Source: Acinetobacter tandoii DSM 14970 = CIP 107469 (GTDB taxonomy: Bacteria > Pseudomonadota > Gammaproteobacteria > Pseudomonadales > Moraxellaceae). Taken from it: a DNA stretch of 64,000 bases. The notes below the pieces were generated by a model. It saw only the letters and a program-made list of their open reading frames with translations. It was not told where the DNA came from and ran no database searches. Positions 7,982-15,704 of this stretch are shown here, one piece after another (positions within the stretch are counted from its first letter, which is position 1; each line of letters begins with the position of its first letter). The translations under genes and the position numbers were made by a program. The stretch covers positions 248,001-312,000 of the forward strand of contig NZ_KE007366.1 of assembly GCF_000400735.1 (NCBI RefSeq). Reading direction: 5' to 3'.

Positions 7982-8710
7982 GAAGTTTATCGCTGATAAT
8001 TATTTATAAACTCATCCTTTAGGATGATTTTAACGTAACTTAATAGAAAAACAATACAATTAATTTTTTTATTTTTTAATTTGGTATCGTTATTTTTCAA
8101 TGTAATTTTACATTTATTTTAGTAAAAATAAGATGCCTATCAACATTTCATCTCAAAATATAATACCGTGAGATTATGCTTTATACATGGCTTCTCGGTA
8201 TCCAACTCGACAGATTTTCCAGATAAATACTCGCAGCAATCTCCGACTTTACAGTTATGCCTATGTCTTCCGAGATATTTAATAGAATGCTTTTATTACT
8301 TATTTTTATTTGACATTCTGCTTAGTTGAATGGAAGTATGCATTCAATAAAATCTTGAATGTTAAAAAAGGAACAACTAAAACTTAAATTATATTTTTAG
8401 TTGGGTTATCTGATTTTGAGCGAGCAATTTAGACCAATCCTGATGCTAAAGCGCAAAACACATTGCTCAAAAGTATGAAAATAGAATAGCACCTTAAACC
8501 GTATTTAAGTAAAAAATACCAATCTCAATTTGGGCATTGCATGAATAATCTTCAGGAGCAAGCCTTTTTTTAATCCATTTCAATATGCTACTAAAACCAA
8601 ACATAGCTTACTAAATATTGATGATCTCTATAAAAGTATTTTTCCAACTCCCATCATCTTTCCTTGAATTATTTACTTCCTTTTTTGCACTGTTAAGCAA
8701 AAACTTAAAA
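7982..8710. other. Long gene-poor spacer with possible coding remnants
   Basis: About 730 bp with no convincing intact gene. A stretch at roughly 8181-8321 is less AT-rich than its surroundings and open for 46 codons on the minus strand without a start, ending with residues NLSSWIPRSHV. The plus strand there has a 31-codon ORF at 8187-8282. Farther on, 8420-8560 holds short coding-like pieces broken by stops. These could be decayed genes, but no family is recognisable. Confidence 0.35.
8012..8027. promoter_or_regulatory. Dyad operator candidate upstream of the aldehyde dehydrogenase gene
   Basis: TCATCCT-TT-AGGATGA, a perfect 16-bp dyad 31 bp before the start codon. LuxR-type regulators commonly bind imperfect dyads of about this size. 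One arm (TCATCCTTT) recurs near the start of the neighbouring LuxR-type gene. Confidence 0.45.
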
Positions 8711-8713
8711 ATA

Positions 8714-8740
8714 AAAAACCCTGACATAGTCAGGGTTTTT
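8714..8740. terminator. Terminator after tRNA-Ser
   Basis: Perfect stem AAAACCCTGAC/GTCAGGGTTTT around an ATA loop, flanked by A and T runs so that it can work on both strands; the minus-strand tRNA-Ser ends just before it. Confidence 0.85.
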
Positions 8741-8746
8741 TGAATT

Positions 8747-8836
8747 TGGCGGAAGCGGTGAGATTCGAACTCACGGAGGACTCACACCCTCGTCGGTTTT
8801 CAAGACCGGTGCATTAAACCGCTCTGCCACGCTTCC
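8747..8836 (-). tRNA. tRNA-Ser(UGA)
   Basis: A 90-nt class II tRNA with a long variable arm and encoded CCA. The acceptor stem begins GGAAGCG, and the anticodon loop reads CTTGAAA, giving anticodon UGA (codon UCA). A promoter lies just upstream and a strong terminator follows. Confidence 0.95.
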
Positions 8837-8846
8837 AATGGCGGCT

Positions 8847-8875
8847 ATCATATAAATATTTTTCTACCTTGGCAA
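8847..8875 (-). promoter_or_regulatory. tRNA-Ser promoter
   Basis: On the minus strand, TTGCCA (8870-8875) and TATGAT (8847-8852) with a 17-bp spacer, 11 bp before the tRNA 5' end. It lies in the 3' flank of greB, so the tRNA can be transcribed independently of greB. Confidence 0.7.
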
Positions 8876-8929
8876 ATACTTTTGCATATTTTTCTATTCA
8901 ATTGCACAAAATAAAATCAAAACACCTGA

Positions 8930-9421
8930 TTAAAGCATGATTTCTGGCTTTTCATAACGGATTGTATTGATATACCATGTCTTTTTTCCTGAGGGAGTCA
9001 TGACTTCAACCTCATCATCCACTTGTTTGGAAAGTAATGCACGTGCCATAGGTGAATCTATGGAAATATGTTGCGGATGATGATCATAAATTTCATCGAC
9101 ACCGACTATGCGCAGTTGTTTTCGCTCACCTTGTTCATTTTCAATTTCGACCCATGCACCAAAGTAAACTTTGCCTTCTTGCTCAGGAGCAAAGTCAACA
9201 ATTCTTAACTCTTCTAACCTTTTTCCGAGGTAACGGACACGGCGGTCAATTTTTCTTAACAGCTGTTTATTATACTGGTAGTCAGCATTTTCACTACGAT
9301 CACCAAGACTCGCTGCCCAGTTCACTTTTTTGGTAATTTCTGGACGTTCTTCACGCCATAAATGCTGAAGTTCGGCCACCAATTTATCGTGCCCAGAACG
9401 TGTAATTAAGTTAGATTTCAT
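8930..9421 (-). CDS. greB: Transcription elongation factor GreB
   Basis: A 163-aa Gre factor that stimulates RNA cleavage by backtracked RNA polymerase. The N-terminal coiled coil (about 1-75) carries the acidic tip in LGDRSENADY, and the C-terminal FKBP-like domain ends with MTPSGKKTWY. The basic LRKIDRRVRYLGKRLEEL segment is typical of GreB rather than GreA; a separate greA is present at 48362-48838. No obvious terminator separates it from tRNA-Ser downstream. Confidence 0.93.
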   Translation of the reverse strand: MKSNLITRSGHDKLVAELQHLWREERPEITKKVNWAASLGDRSENADYQYNKQLLRKIDRRVRYLGKRLEELRIVDFAPEQEGKVYFGAWVEIENEQGERKQLRIVGVDEIYDHHPQHISIDSPMARALLSKQVDDEVEVMTPSGKKTWYINTIRYEKPEIML

Positions 9422-9786
9422 ATTGCAAATTGACTTTTCAAGGTACGAAATAGATACATTTTTAAGCTATTTTATGCCCATTTTCACCACAACAAAAGAG
9501 TATAAAAATAATTTATTAATTAAATTAGATAGTTATGTTACATTTTTCACTATTTTTTATACTAAATTTGACAATCTAAATTTCCGACTTTATTATGCCT
9601 TCATCTTTTGTTTAGTGTAATTTTTAACCTATGTGGTTTTTGACTGCATAATTTCATTTTTTCCCATGTCATTTTGAATGACGTCCATGACTGCCCACCC
9701 CTTATTGAATTTATCAAACTTGTAAAAGTTTAAGGCCTCGTTTGCTTTGGATTTTTTGGGCATAAATTACTTGTAGCGGAGACAAC
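9422..9786. other. Divergent intergenic region, greB / lytic transglycosylase
   Basis: About 365 bp of strongly AT-rich sequence that must hold the promoters of both divergent genes. The only dyad seen is a short GTCATT-TTG-AATGAC at 9668-9682. A 65-codon frame at 9423-9620 has low-complexity composition and is not considered a gene. Confidence 0.5.
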
Positions 9787-10899
9787 ATGCACAGTAGTTC
9801 ATCTTCTGGGTCGAGGCTTAGCCTTAACTCATTAACTTTCTCTCTCCCTTTAAAAGCCTTAGCACTCACCGTCGCCTTAATTCCTTTTCATACGATTAAC
9901 GCGAGCAAGGCTTACCAATATGACGCTGTTGTCAATAACAACAAACTCACAGTGGTTGGTGTAGAAAATCCATCGACTGTTTTTAAAGATGGGCAGTATT
10001 TACATGGCTTTGGTTATGACCTTGCACGTAATTATGCTGACAGTATGAATGTTGAACTGGTGTTTACTACAGTTCCTGATGATGCAACAGCATTAAAATT
10101 GGTTGATCAAGGTAAAGCGAACTTTGCCATTACCACAACAAGCATTCAAAACATTGAAAGTAAAAAGCTAACCTCGTTTTCAGCCACCTGTGGTGATTTG
10201 TATAGCCTGCAGAAAAATGGCTTAAATACACAACTAAGTTGGGTATTTAAACACGCCGATGACCCCTTGACTCAGACTGCCAGTGGCTTTGTCTGCCAAG
10301 GCAAACAATCAGGTTCGATCAGCCAATTGGCTTCTTTTTATAATCGTAATGTCGTGCAAGCCGAGTCATGGGATTCTATTGAACGTGACCTGACCAAACG
10401 TATGCCGATTTATAAAGCCAGCTTTCAGCGTACTGCTGAGAAATACGACCTCGATTGGCATTTCTTAGCGGCTATTGGCTATCAAGAATCGTACTTAAAA
10501 CCCGATTCAATTTCGCCCACAGGTGTGCGTGGCATTATGATGCTGACCAACAGCACAGCTAAAGCGATGGGTGTGAGTAATCGTACCGATCCTGCACAAA
10601 GTATTCAGGGTGGTGCAAAGTACTACGACCTGATGCTGAGCAAGTTTGAGGAAGTTCCTTATCCAGATCGTAACTGGTATGCCTTAGTTGCCTATAACAT
10701 GGGACCAGGAGCCGTAGATCAGATTCAGAAACGTATCAGTGCTCAAGGCAAAGATCCGAATAACTGGGTGAACCTATATAGTTATTTAGATGGTAATAAA
10801 GCCCAAAATGGTCGCTATCGCCAAGCCGTACAATATGTCACGCGTATTCGTTCTTATTTGGAATACATCAAAAATACGCCTCAACTGGTGAATATATAA
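9787..10899 (+). CDS. MltF-like lytic transglycosylase with a short solute-binding-like domain
   Basis: A 370-aa exported murein lytic transglycosylase. A hydrophobic stretch at about 19-36 is the likely signal sequence. Residues 50-200 resemble a substrate-binding-protein (SBP_bac_3) domain, and 205-345 form the SLT domain, with catalytic Glu234 in GYQESYL and the downstream ALVAYNMGPGAV motif. E. coli MltF is about 518 aa, so the regulatory domain is clearly reduced here, perhaps to one lobe. Start supported by GGAG 6 nt upstream. It is convergent with the SCP2 gene across a shared terminator. Confidence 0.8.
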   Translation: MHSSSSSGSRLSLNSLTFSLPLKALALTVALIPFHTINASKAYQYDAVVNNNKLTVVGVENPSTVFKDGQYLHGFGYDLARNYADSMNVELVFTTVPDDATALKLVDQGKANFAITTTSIQNIESKKLTSFSATCGDLYSLQKNGLNTQLSWVFKHADDPLTQTASGFVCQGKQSGSISQLASFYNRNVVQAESWDSIERDLTKRMPIYKASFQRTAEKYDLDWHFLAAIGYQESYLKPDSISPTGVRGIMMLTNSTAKAMGVSNRTDPAQSIQGGAKYYDLMLSKFEEVPYPDRNWYALVAYNMGPGAVDQIQKRISAQGKDPNNWVNLYSYLDGNKAQNGRYRQAVQYVTRIRSYLEYIKNTPQLVNI

Positions 10900-10920
10900 A
10901 TAGTCATTAATTGAAGCAAA

Positions 10921-10951
10921 AAAAAGCTTACCCTAGGGTAAGCTTTTTTTT
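10921..10951. terminator. Bidirectional terminator
   Basis: AAAAGCTTACC pairs with GGTAAGCTTTT around CTAG, with A and T runs on either side. It serves both the transglycosylase gene and the convergent SCP2 gene. Confidence 0.85.
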
Positions 10952-10959
10952 GAAAAATC

Positions 10960-11343
10960 TTAAGCGGTGTGCTCAAGTACTTTCTTAAATAAATCTTTTT
11001 GCTCTTGGCTTGGTTTAGCAGTTTGTAACGCCATCAACTGAGACATGTCTCCTTGCACTTTAATTTTTCCAGTCATGAATGCTTGCATTGCAGCAGCCAT
11101 ATCAAACTCTAGAAAAACTTTACGTAAAGTTTCTGCGTCCATATTGAGTGTAGTTTTGGCATTTGAAGACAAACCTTTCAAGATTTTGCCGCCATCTAAC
11201 GCCAATTCGGTATTACCACTTGTATCTGTCACCACCAAGTTAATGGCCAAATTTGCCAAAGCAGGTGGCAAATTCAAATCCCCTGCTTGCGCAGTCAAAG
11301 TTTCTACAGTTGAAAACCAATCATCAGTTAAAAAGGCCGGCAT
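10960..11343 (-). CDS. SCP2 sterol-binding domain protein
   Basis: A 127-aa cytoplasmic protein made of one SCP2-like lipid-binding domain: a central beta part with LALDGGKILKGL, then LNMDAETLRKVFLEFDMAAAMQAFMTGKIKVQGDM split over two helices, the usual family signature. The ligand is unknown; such single-domain proteins are thought to bind lipids or acyl-CoAs. No operon partner: ttcA lies upstream after its own terminator. Confidence 0.85.
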   Translation of the reverse strand: MPAFLTDDWFSTVETLTAQAGDLNLPPALANLAINLVVTDTSGNTELALDGGKILKGLSSNAKTTLNMDAETLRKVFLEFDMAAAMQAFMTGKIKVQGDMSQLMALQTAKPSQEQKDLFKKVLEHTA

Positions 11344-11525
11344 GATGTTTCCTCAAATTTATTTGTTCATTTTGTGTCACCTATCCAGACGACATCATTG
11401 TGAAGCTAAAATACGCTTGCTGATTGTTATAGCATGTATATCCGATATGTGCCTAAAGTTTTTTGCACGTACCGTTCATATTTTATATTTCTTATACAAA
11501 ACTTATCAAAATCATTCACATAAAA

Positions 11526-11552
11526 AAAACACCAATCATAGATTGGTGTTTT
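11526..11552. terminator. ttcA terminator
   Basis: Perfect 12-bp stem AAAACACCAATC/GATTGGTGTTTT with an ATA loop, 22 bp beyond the ttcA stop; on the minus strand it is followed by a run of T. Confidence 0.85.
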
Positions 11553-11573
11553 GCATTGGCTTAAATGACGAAA

Positions 11574-12497
11574 TTATTCTGCGGCAAAGCCAAGATTCAC
11601 CATATTAATACGTTTGTTTCCAGATTCAGCTTCAGTCGAACAACTTTCGCCTTTGAAGTCGAATTCACGTTGCGAATCCAGCACTTCAAAATCAAACAAT
11701 TCACGATCGGCTAACTGAGATGGTGAAACGTTCTGTAATGCACCAAAAATACTGTGTAAGCGCTTCGGATGCTCTTTGTCCCATGCACGCAACATGTCAT
11801 TAATAATGGCACGCTGTAAGTTTTCCTGCGAACCACACAAGTTACACGGAATAATTGGGAATTTACGCATTTCCGCATATTTAATAATGTCTTTCTCTTC
11901 CACATAAGCCAGTGGACGAATCAACATATTCTTCTTATCTGTAGATAACAATTTTGGTGGCATTGCTTTTAAGCTGCCGCCATGGAACAAGTTTAGAAAA
12001 AACGTCGCTAAGATATCATCACGGTGATGCCCTAGTGCCACTTTGGTTGCACCAATCTCTTGTGCAAAGCCATACAAAGAGCCACGGCGTAAACGCGAAC
12101 ACACCGCACAGTAAGTTTTGCCTTCTGGGGTTAACTTTTTAGTGATGCTGTAAGTGTCTTTTTCCAAAATATAGTATGGAATGTTATTTTCTTCTAAATA
12201 ACGAGGTAGTACATCTTCAGGGAAACCTGGTTGTTTTTGGTCAAGGTTAACCGCAACCACGTCAAAATTAATCGGGGCAATACGTTTAAACTGCAATAAG
12301 ATATCCAGCAAGGTATAACTGTCTTTACCACCAGAAATGCAGACCATGACCTTATCGCCATCTTCGATCATTTTAAAATCACGAATAGCATGCCCCACTT
12401 GGCGGCGAAGTTTCTTTAACAAACGATAGTAGGCAGAGCTGGTTGGGAGTTCTGGCTTGAAATTAAACCCTTGTTCGGACTCAACTGGCGAGTACAT
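11574..12497 (-). CDS. ttcA: tRNA 2-thiocytidine(32) synthetase TtcA
   Basis: A 307-aa ATP-dependent enzyme that thiolates C32 in certain tRNAs, using an iron-sulfur cluster. The PP-loop SGGKDS is at about 55-60. Two CxxC motifs, CAVC (about 130-133) and CNLC (about 218-221), provide the conserved cysteines of the family. The start MYSPVES at 12497 was chosen because an upstream in-frame start (12533) adds a 12-residue hydrophobic segment not expected for this protein. Single-gene unit with its own terminator. Confidence 0.93.
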   Translation of the reverse strand: MYSPVESEQGFNFKPELPTSSAYYRLLKKLRRQVGHAIRDFKMIEDGDKVMVCISGGKDSYTLLDILLQFKRIAPINFDVVAVNLDQKQPGFPEDVLPRYLEENNIPYYILEKDTYSITKKLTPEGKTYCAVCSRLRRGSLYGFAQEIGATKVALGHHRDDILATFFLNLFHGGSLKAMPPKLLSTDKKNMLIRPLAYVEEKDIIKYAEMRKFPIIPCNLCGSQENLQRAIINDMLRAWDKEHPKRLHSIFGALQNVSPSQLADRELFDFEVLDSQREFDFKGESCSTEAESGNKRINMVNLGFAAE

Positions 12498-12674
12498 AGG
12501 CACGATTAACCCATAAATAAAAATACCGCGCAATTTTATATGATTCGTCAGGCAATCGCATCTAAAGAATGTAAATTCTCATGACCAAATCTTATTGTCA
12601 TTTTTCCTTATTAGAAAAAGGGTAAATTTGAACGTTGCAGTTCATTTTTTATCCCAAATGCTTATCTTTTGGAC

Positions 12675-12719
12675 TTTTCCACAGTTGTCCACAAAAGCTG
12701 TGGATAACTTTGTGGATTT
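12675..12719. promoter_or_regulatory. Cluster of four DnaA-box-like 9-mers
   Basis: Within 45 bp: TTTTCCACA (12675-12683), TTGTCCACA (12685-12693), TGTGGATAA (12699-12707, the perfect reverse complement of TTATCCACA) and TGTGGATTT (12711-12719). The first two and last two face each other. Two fit the TTWTNCACA consensus exactly and the other two differ by one base. The AT-rich stretch that follows (about 12755-12870) resembles an unwinding element. It lies between ttcA and a transglycosylase gene, not next to any dnaA visible here. Confidence 0.6.
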
Positions 12720-12766
12720 CAAAACACTTGACAGGTGATTCTTCCCATAGTTTAAGGCTTCTATTT

Positions 12767-12791
12767 AAATTGATCATTTTTTGATCAATTT
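12767..12791. repeat. Perfect 10-bp inverted repeat next to the DnaA-box cluster
   Basis: AAATTGATCA and TGATCAATTT separated by TTTTT, each arm holding a GATC site. AT-rich stems of this kind may extrude as hairpins or serve as protein sites. Confidence 0.6.
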
Positions 12792-12991
12792 TATTTTATA
12801 TAAATATCAGTAACTTATCATAGTCAAGCAATCCCGATTAAAAATAAATTAAATTTTTTTTTGATTATTAACTCCGCAATTAAGCTTGATTTTTACGAAG
12901 TCATGAAAAATAAAATTCAGTAGCGCTTTTTATCTAAGTATTTTTTGCTAAACTTAACTTGACTGTTTGGGGACAGAAAAATTGATAAAAA

Positions 12992-13849
12992 ATGAAAAAT
13001 AAATGGCATAACGTTCTAGCTTACCTTCTTGGCTGTGCATCAGTCTTACTCATAAGTCCTGCCTGCATGGCTGGTGAAACCATTTATCAACTGACCGATT
13101 CAAATGGTACGACCCTGCTCACCAATAAAAAAAGTAAATATAGCCATTTGAAAGTCGAAAAAAAAACCTATTATCCTGACAGTAATATGCACAGTTACAG
13201 CAACTGGGGAAACTCAGAAGCTTCCGTATTGCCTAGCTACAGCCGCAATCGAAATGCGTTTGATAGCATGATTCGCCAAGCCGCTCAAACGCATGGCGTT
13301 TCAGAAGGTTTGATTAAAGCCGTAATGCATACTGAATCTGGTTTTAATGTGAATGCTCGATCTCCTGTTGGTGCATTAGGCTTAATGCAACTGATGCCTG
13401 CAACAGCAAAACGTTTTAATGTCTCTAATGCTTATGACCCTCAGCAAAATATTATGGGGGGTGCAAAATATTTAAGCTGGTTATTAAAGCGCTTCAATGG
13501 TAATACTTCTTTGGCTTTGGCTGCTTATAATGCGGGTGAAGGCAATGTCGACAAATATGGCGGTATCCCCCCATTTAAAGAAACCCAAGACTATGTGCGC
13601 CGTGTGAGCAGCCGTTATAGCAATCTGTATTCAGGTGGTCTCATTAGCAGTGGGAGTAGCTCAGGGAAAATCGTCGCCCAGTCTGTAAGTTACAATGTTC
13701 CATCAGCACAGGCTGAATCCATTCCAAATCCTTCATCCAGAAGTAGTCAACGTCAGATCATCATTGCAGCCGATGGTAGTTATACAGATGCACCGCGTTC
13801 TGGGACTTATTCGACAGAACATGCTTCGGCATCTGCGCGAATCTATTAA
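12992..13849 (+). CDS. Lytic transglycosylase, SLT domain
   Basis: A 285-aa exported peptidoglycan lytic enzyme. Signal peptide about 1-27 (ending PACMAG), then a short DUF4124-like segment ([16 protein letters not shown]), then the SLT domain about 90-205 with catalytic Glu115 in HTESGFN, and the [10 protein letters not shown] and [13 protein letters not shown] motifs. A low-complexity, serine-rich tail follows from about 210. It cuts murein glycan strands in the periplasm. Monocistronic as far as can be seen, with a long upstream region that includes the DnaA-box cluster. Confidence 0.9.
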   Translation: MKNKWHNVLAYLLGCASVLLISPACMAGETIYQLTDSNGTTLLTNKKSKYSHLKVEKKTYYPDSNMHSYSNWGNSEASVLPSYSRNRNAFDSMIRQAAQTHGVSEGLIKAVMHTESGFNVNARSPVGALGLMQLMPATAKRFNVSNAYDPQQNIMGGAKYLSWLLKRFNGNTSLALAAYNAGEGNVDKYGGIPPFKETQDYVRRVSSRYSNLYSGGLISSGSSSGKIVAQSVSYNVPSAQAESIPNPSSRSSQRQIIIAADGSYTDAPRSGTYSTEHASASARIY

Positions 13850-13979
13850 TAGAAAAATGTTATTTTTAGCGACGAATCGCGTTTTTTCCTTGAATTTTTG
13901 CAATATTCACCGCATATTGATCCTTATGATTTATAAGTTATAAATCAGATTATATTTCTATATTAAGAGGATTTTCTCA

Positions 13980-14885
13980 ATGATGCGGATTGGTTTGTTC
14001 TTGCTAACCAACCTCGCGGTACTGGTTGTAGCTGGCATTATTTTGTCACTCTTCGGTGTCGGTAGTTACCATGGCGCGGGTGGCTTGAATCTAGGCAACC
14101 TTTTAGTCGTCTGTTTCGTGTTTGGTATGGTTGGCTCTTTAGTGTCTCTGTTCATGTCGAAATGGATGGCGAAAAAAACAACTGGCACTGAACTTATTGA
14201 CCCTAATGCTCCACGTAGCCAAGCAGAAGTTTGGTTGCTACAAACAGTTGCGGAATTGTCTCAACGCGCTGGTATTAATATGCCAGAAGTGGGTATTTTC
14301 CCATCTTACCAATCGAATGCCTTTGCAACAGGTTGGAATAAAAATGATGCGCTCGTTGCCGTTTCAACAGGTCTACTAGAGCGTATGAACAAAGATGAAT
14401 TACGCGCAGTACTGGCTCACGAGATTGGCCACGTTGCCAACGGTGATATGGTCACGCTTGCATTGATTCAAGGTGTTGTCAATGCCTTTGTTATGTTCTT
14501 TGCTCGTGTAGTCGGTGATTTCATTGACCGTAATGTTTTCGGTCGTGAAGATGGTGAAGCACCTGGCTTAGCTTACTTCGGTATTACAATTGTTCTTGAT
14601 ATCGTCTTTGGTATTTTAGCTTCTGCCATCGTGATGTGGTTCTCTCGCTACCGTGAATATCGTGCCGATGAAGCGGGTGCACGTTTAGCAGGTAAACAAG
14701 CCATGATTTCTGCCCTATTACGTCTTCAAGCAGAATCAGAGCTTCCAGATCAAATGCCAAAAGAAATGAAAGCATTCTCTATTGCGGAAGGTAAAGAACA
14801 AGGTTTTAGCTTAGCAGCCTTATTCCAAACTCACCCATCAATTGAACAACGTGTAGCAGCCTTACAACAGTTAGACTGCGCATAA
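13980..14885 (+). CDS. htpX: Membrane zinc metalloprotease HtpX
   Basis: A 301-aa inner-membrane M48 protease that degrades misfolded membrane proteins together with FtsH. Two N-terminal membrane segments (about 5-27 and 38-60), the zinc motif HEIGH at 147-151, two further hydrophobic segments at about 155-175 and 195-215, and the later [11 protein letters not shown] with the third ligand Glu. AGAGGA lies upstream of the start. A second ATG directly follows the first, so the start may be one codon later. A strong terminator follows. Confidence 0.95.
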   Translation: MMRIGLFLLTNLAVLVVAGIILSLFGVGSYHGAGGLNLGNLLVVCFVFGMVGSLVSLFMSKWMAKKTTGTELIDPNAPRSQAEVWLLQTVAELSQRAGINMPEVGIFPSYQSNAFATGWNKNDALVAVSTGLLERMNKDELRAVLAHEIGHVANGDMVTLALIQGVVNAFVMFFARVVGDFIDRNVFGREDGEAPGLAYFGITIVLDIVFGILASAIVMWFSRYREYRADEAGARLAGKQAMISALLRLQAESELPDQMPKEMKAFSIAEGKEQGFSLAALFQTHPSIEQRVAALQQLDCA

Positions 14886-14897
14886 GTTTAAAGATTC

Positions 14898-14925
14898 AAA
14901 AAGCCTCCAATATGGAGGCTTTTTT
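14898..14925. terminator. Terminator between htpX and the DUF4112 gene
   Basis: AAAAGCCTCC pairs with GGAGGCTTTT around AATAT, with flanking A and T runs; it can end both convergent transcripts. Confidence 0.85.
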
Positions 14926-14940
14926 ATTAGATTAATCGGT

Positions 14941-15534
14941 TTAAGACCAGTTTTGATACCAAGACCATACCGCAGTAAATCCATACCAAGAGGCAACAAG
15001 CAGCAAAACTATCACTACCAAACCAATCAAATCTGGAATATGTAGCCATAACCACGCAATTACAGGCTGACGCCAAAAGGCTGAATGTTGCTGTTTCTGT
15101 TCTAACTTTTCATGTAAATATGGATGAATTACATGCGTCGTGTCGCTGATCTGATATTCGTCCCGAATATGCTCATGTACGACATCGAGTGCTTTTCGGC
15201 TTGGACGAATAAAAATATCAAATAGGGTTCCTACTATAGGAATAAACCCCACTACCAAGTCCATTACTGCCAGTTTATACACTACATTTAATTTATGTTG
15301 TGGTACACCAATCTGCTTGGCTTTATACACTGCATAACAGGTTAATGCAAAACCTGCGACATCCCCAGCCACGGGAATAGTCCCCAATGCGGCATCTGCA
15401 CCTACGCCTTGTTTGGTAAATGGAATTCGAATCACTGAATCCATCAAATTGGCATATTTCGCTAAATCACGCTCTAAACGAATGACTTCTTGCGGTGTTT
15501 TTTTTGTAGCTGATGGCTGTGAAGGCATATGCAT
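14941..15534 (-). CDS. DUF4112 domain membrane protein
   Basis: A 197-aa protein of DUF4112. The N-terminal core contains the family-typical PFTKQGVGADAALGTIPVAGD and LVVGFIPIVGTLFDIFIRP blocks (about 40-110), partly hydrophobic. A final membrane segment lies at about 168-190. Function is not known. It stands alone: the RND pump gene downstream is separated by 170 bp with weak hairpins. Start at ATG 15534; a second ATG two codons later is possible. Confidence 0.8.
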   Translation of the reverse strand: MHMPSQPSATKKTPQEVIRLERDLAKYANLMDSVIRIPFTKQGVGADAALGTIPVAGDVAGFALTCYAVYKAKQIGVPQHKLNVVYKLAVMDLVVGFIPIVGTLFDIFIRPSRKALDVVHEHIRDEYQISDTTHVIHPYLHEKLEQKQQHSAFWRQPVIAWLWLHIPDLIGLVVIVLLLVASWYGFTAVWSWYQNWS

Positions 15535-15596
15535 GTCGATAGGATGATGATTTATCTGTAGCTTAGATCATTTTGATCTTTAAAAAAGTAACAAAG

Positions 15597-15628
15597 GGTT
15601 ATTCAATATTCCAGCAAACTGAATAACC
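15597..15628. other. Hairpin downstream of the RND pump gene
   Basis: GGTTATTCA pairs with TGAATAACC over a 14-nt loop. Without a clear T tract it is at best a weak terminator for the minus-strand pump gene. Another small dyad, AGATCA-TTT-TGATCT at 15565-15579, lies upstream of the DUF4112 gene and may belong to its promoter region. Confidence 0.4.
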
Positions 15629-15704
15629 GCTGTTCATTGATCTCAATGCTTTTCAGTATAAATATGGATTGTCCTATACAGAAAACGATCAGCAGCTTAC
15701 AGAA

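Noticed and set aside
9423..9620. A 65-codon plus-strand frame upstream of the transglycosylase gene
   Set aside because: Low-complexity F, Y, I, N-rich product from AT-rich DNA, no ribosome-binding site; it is promoter region.
12675..12791. The DnaA-box cluster as the chromosomal origin
   Set aside because: No dnaA, dnaN, rpmH or gidA nearby and only four boxes; kept as a regulatory or titration candidate instead.
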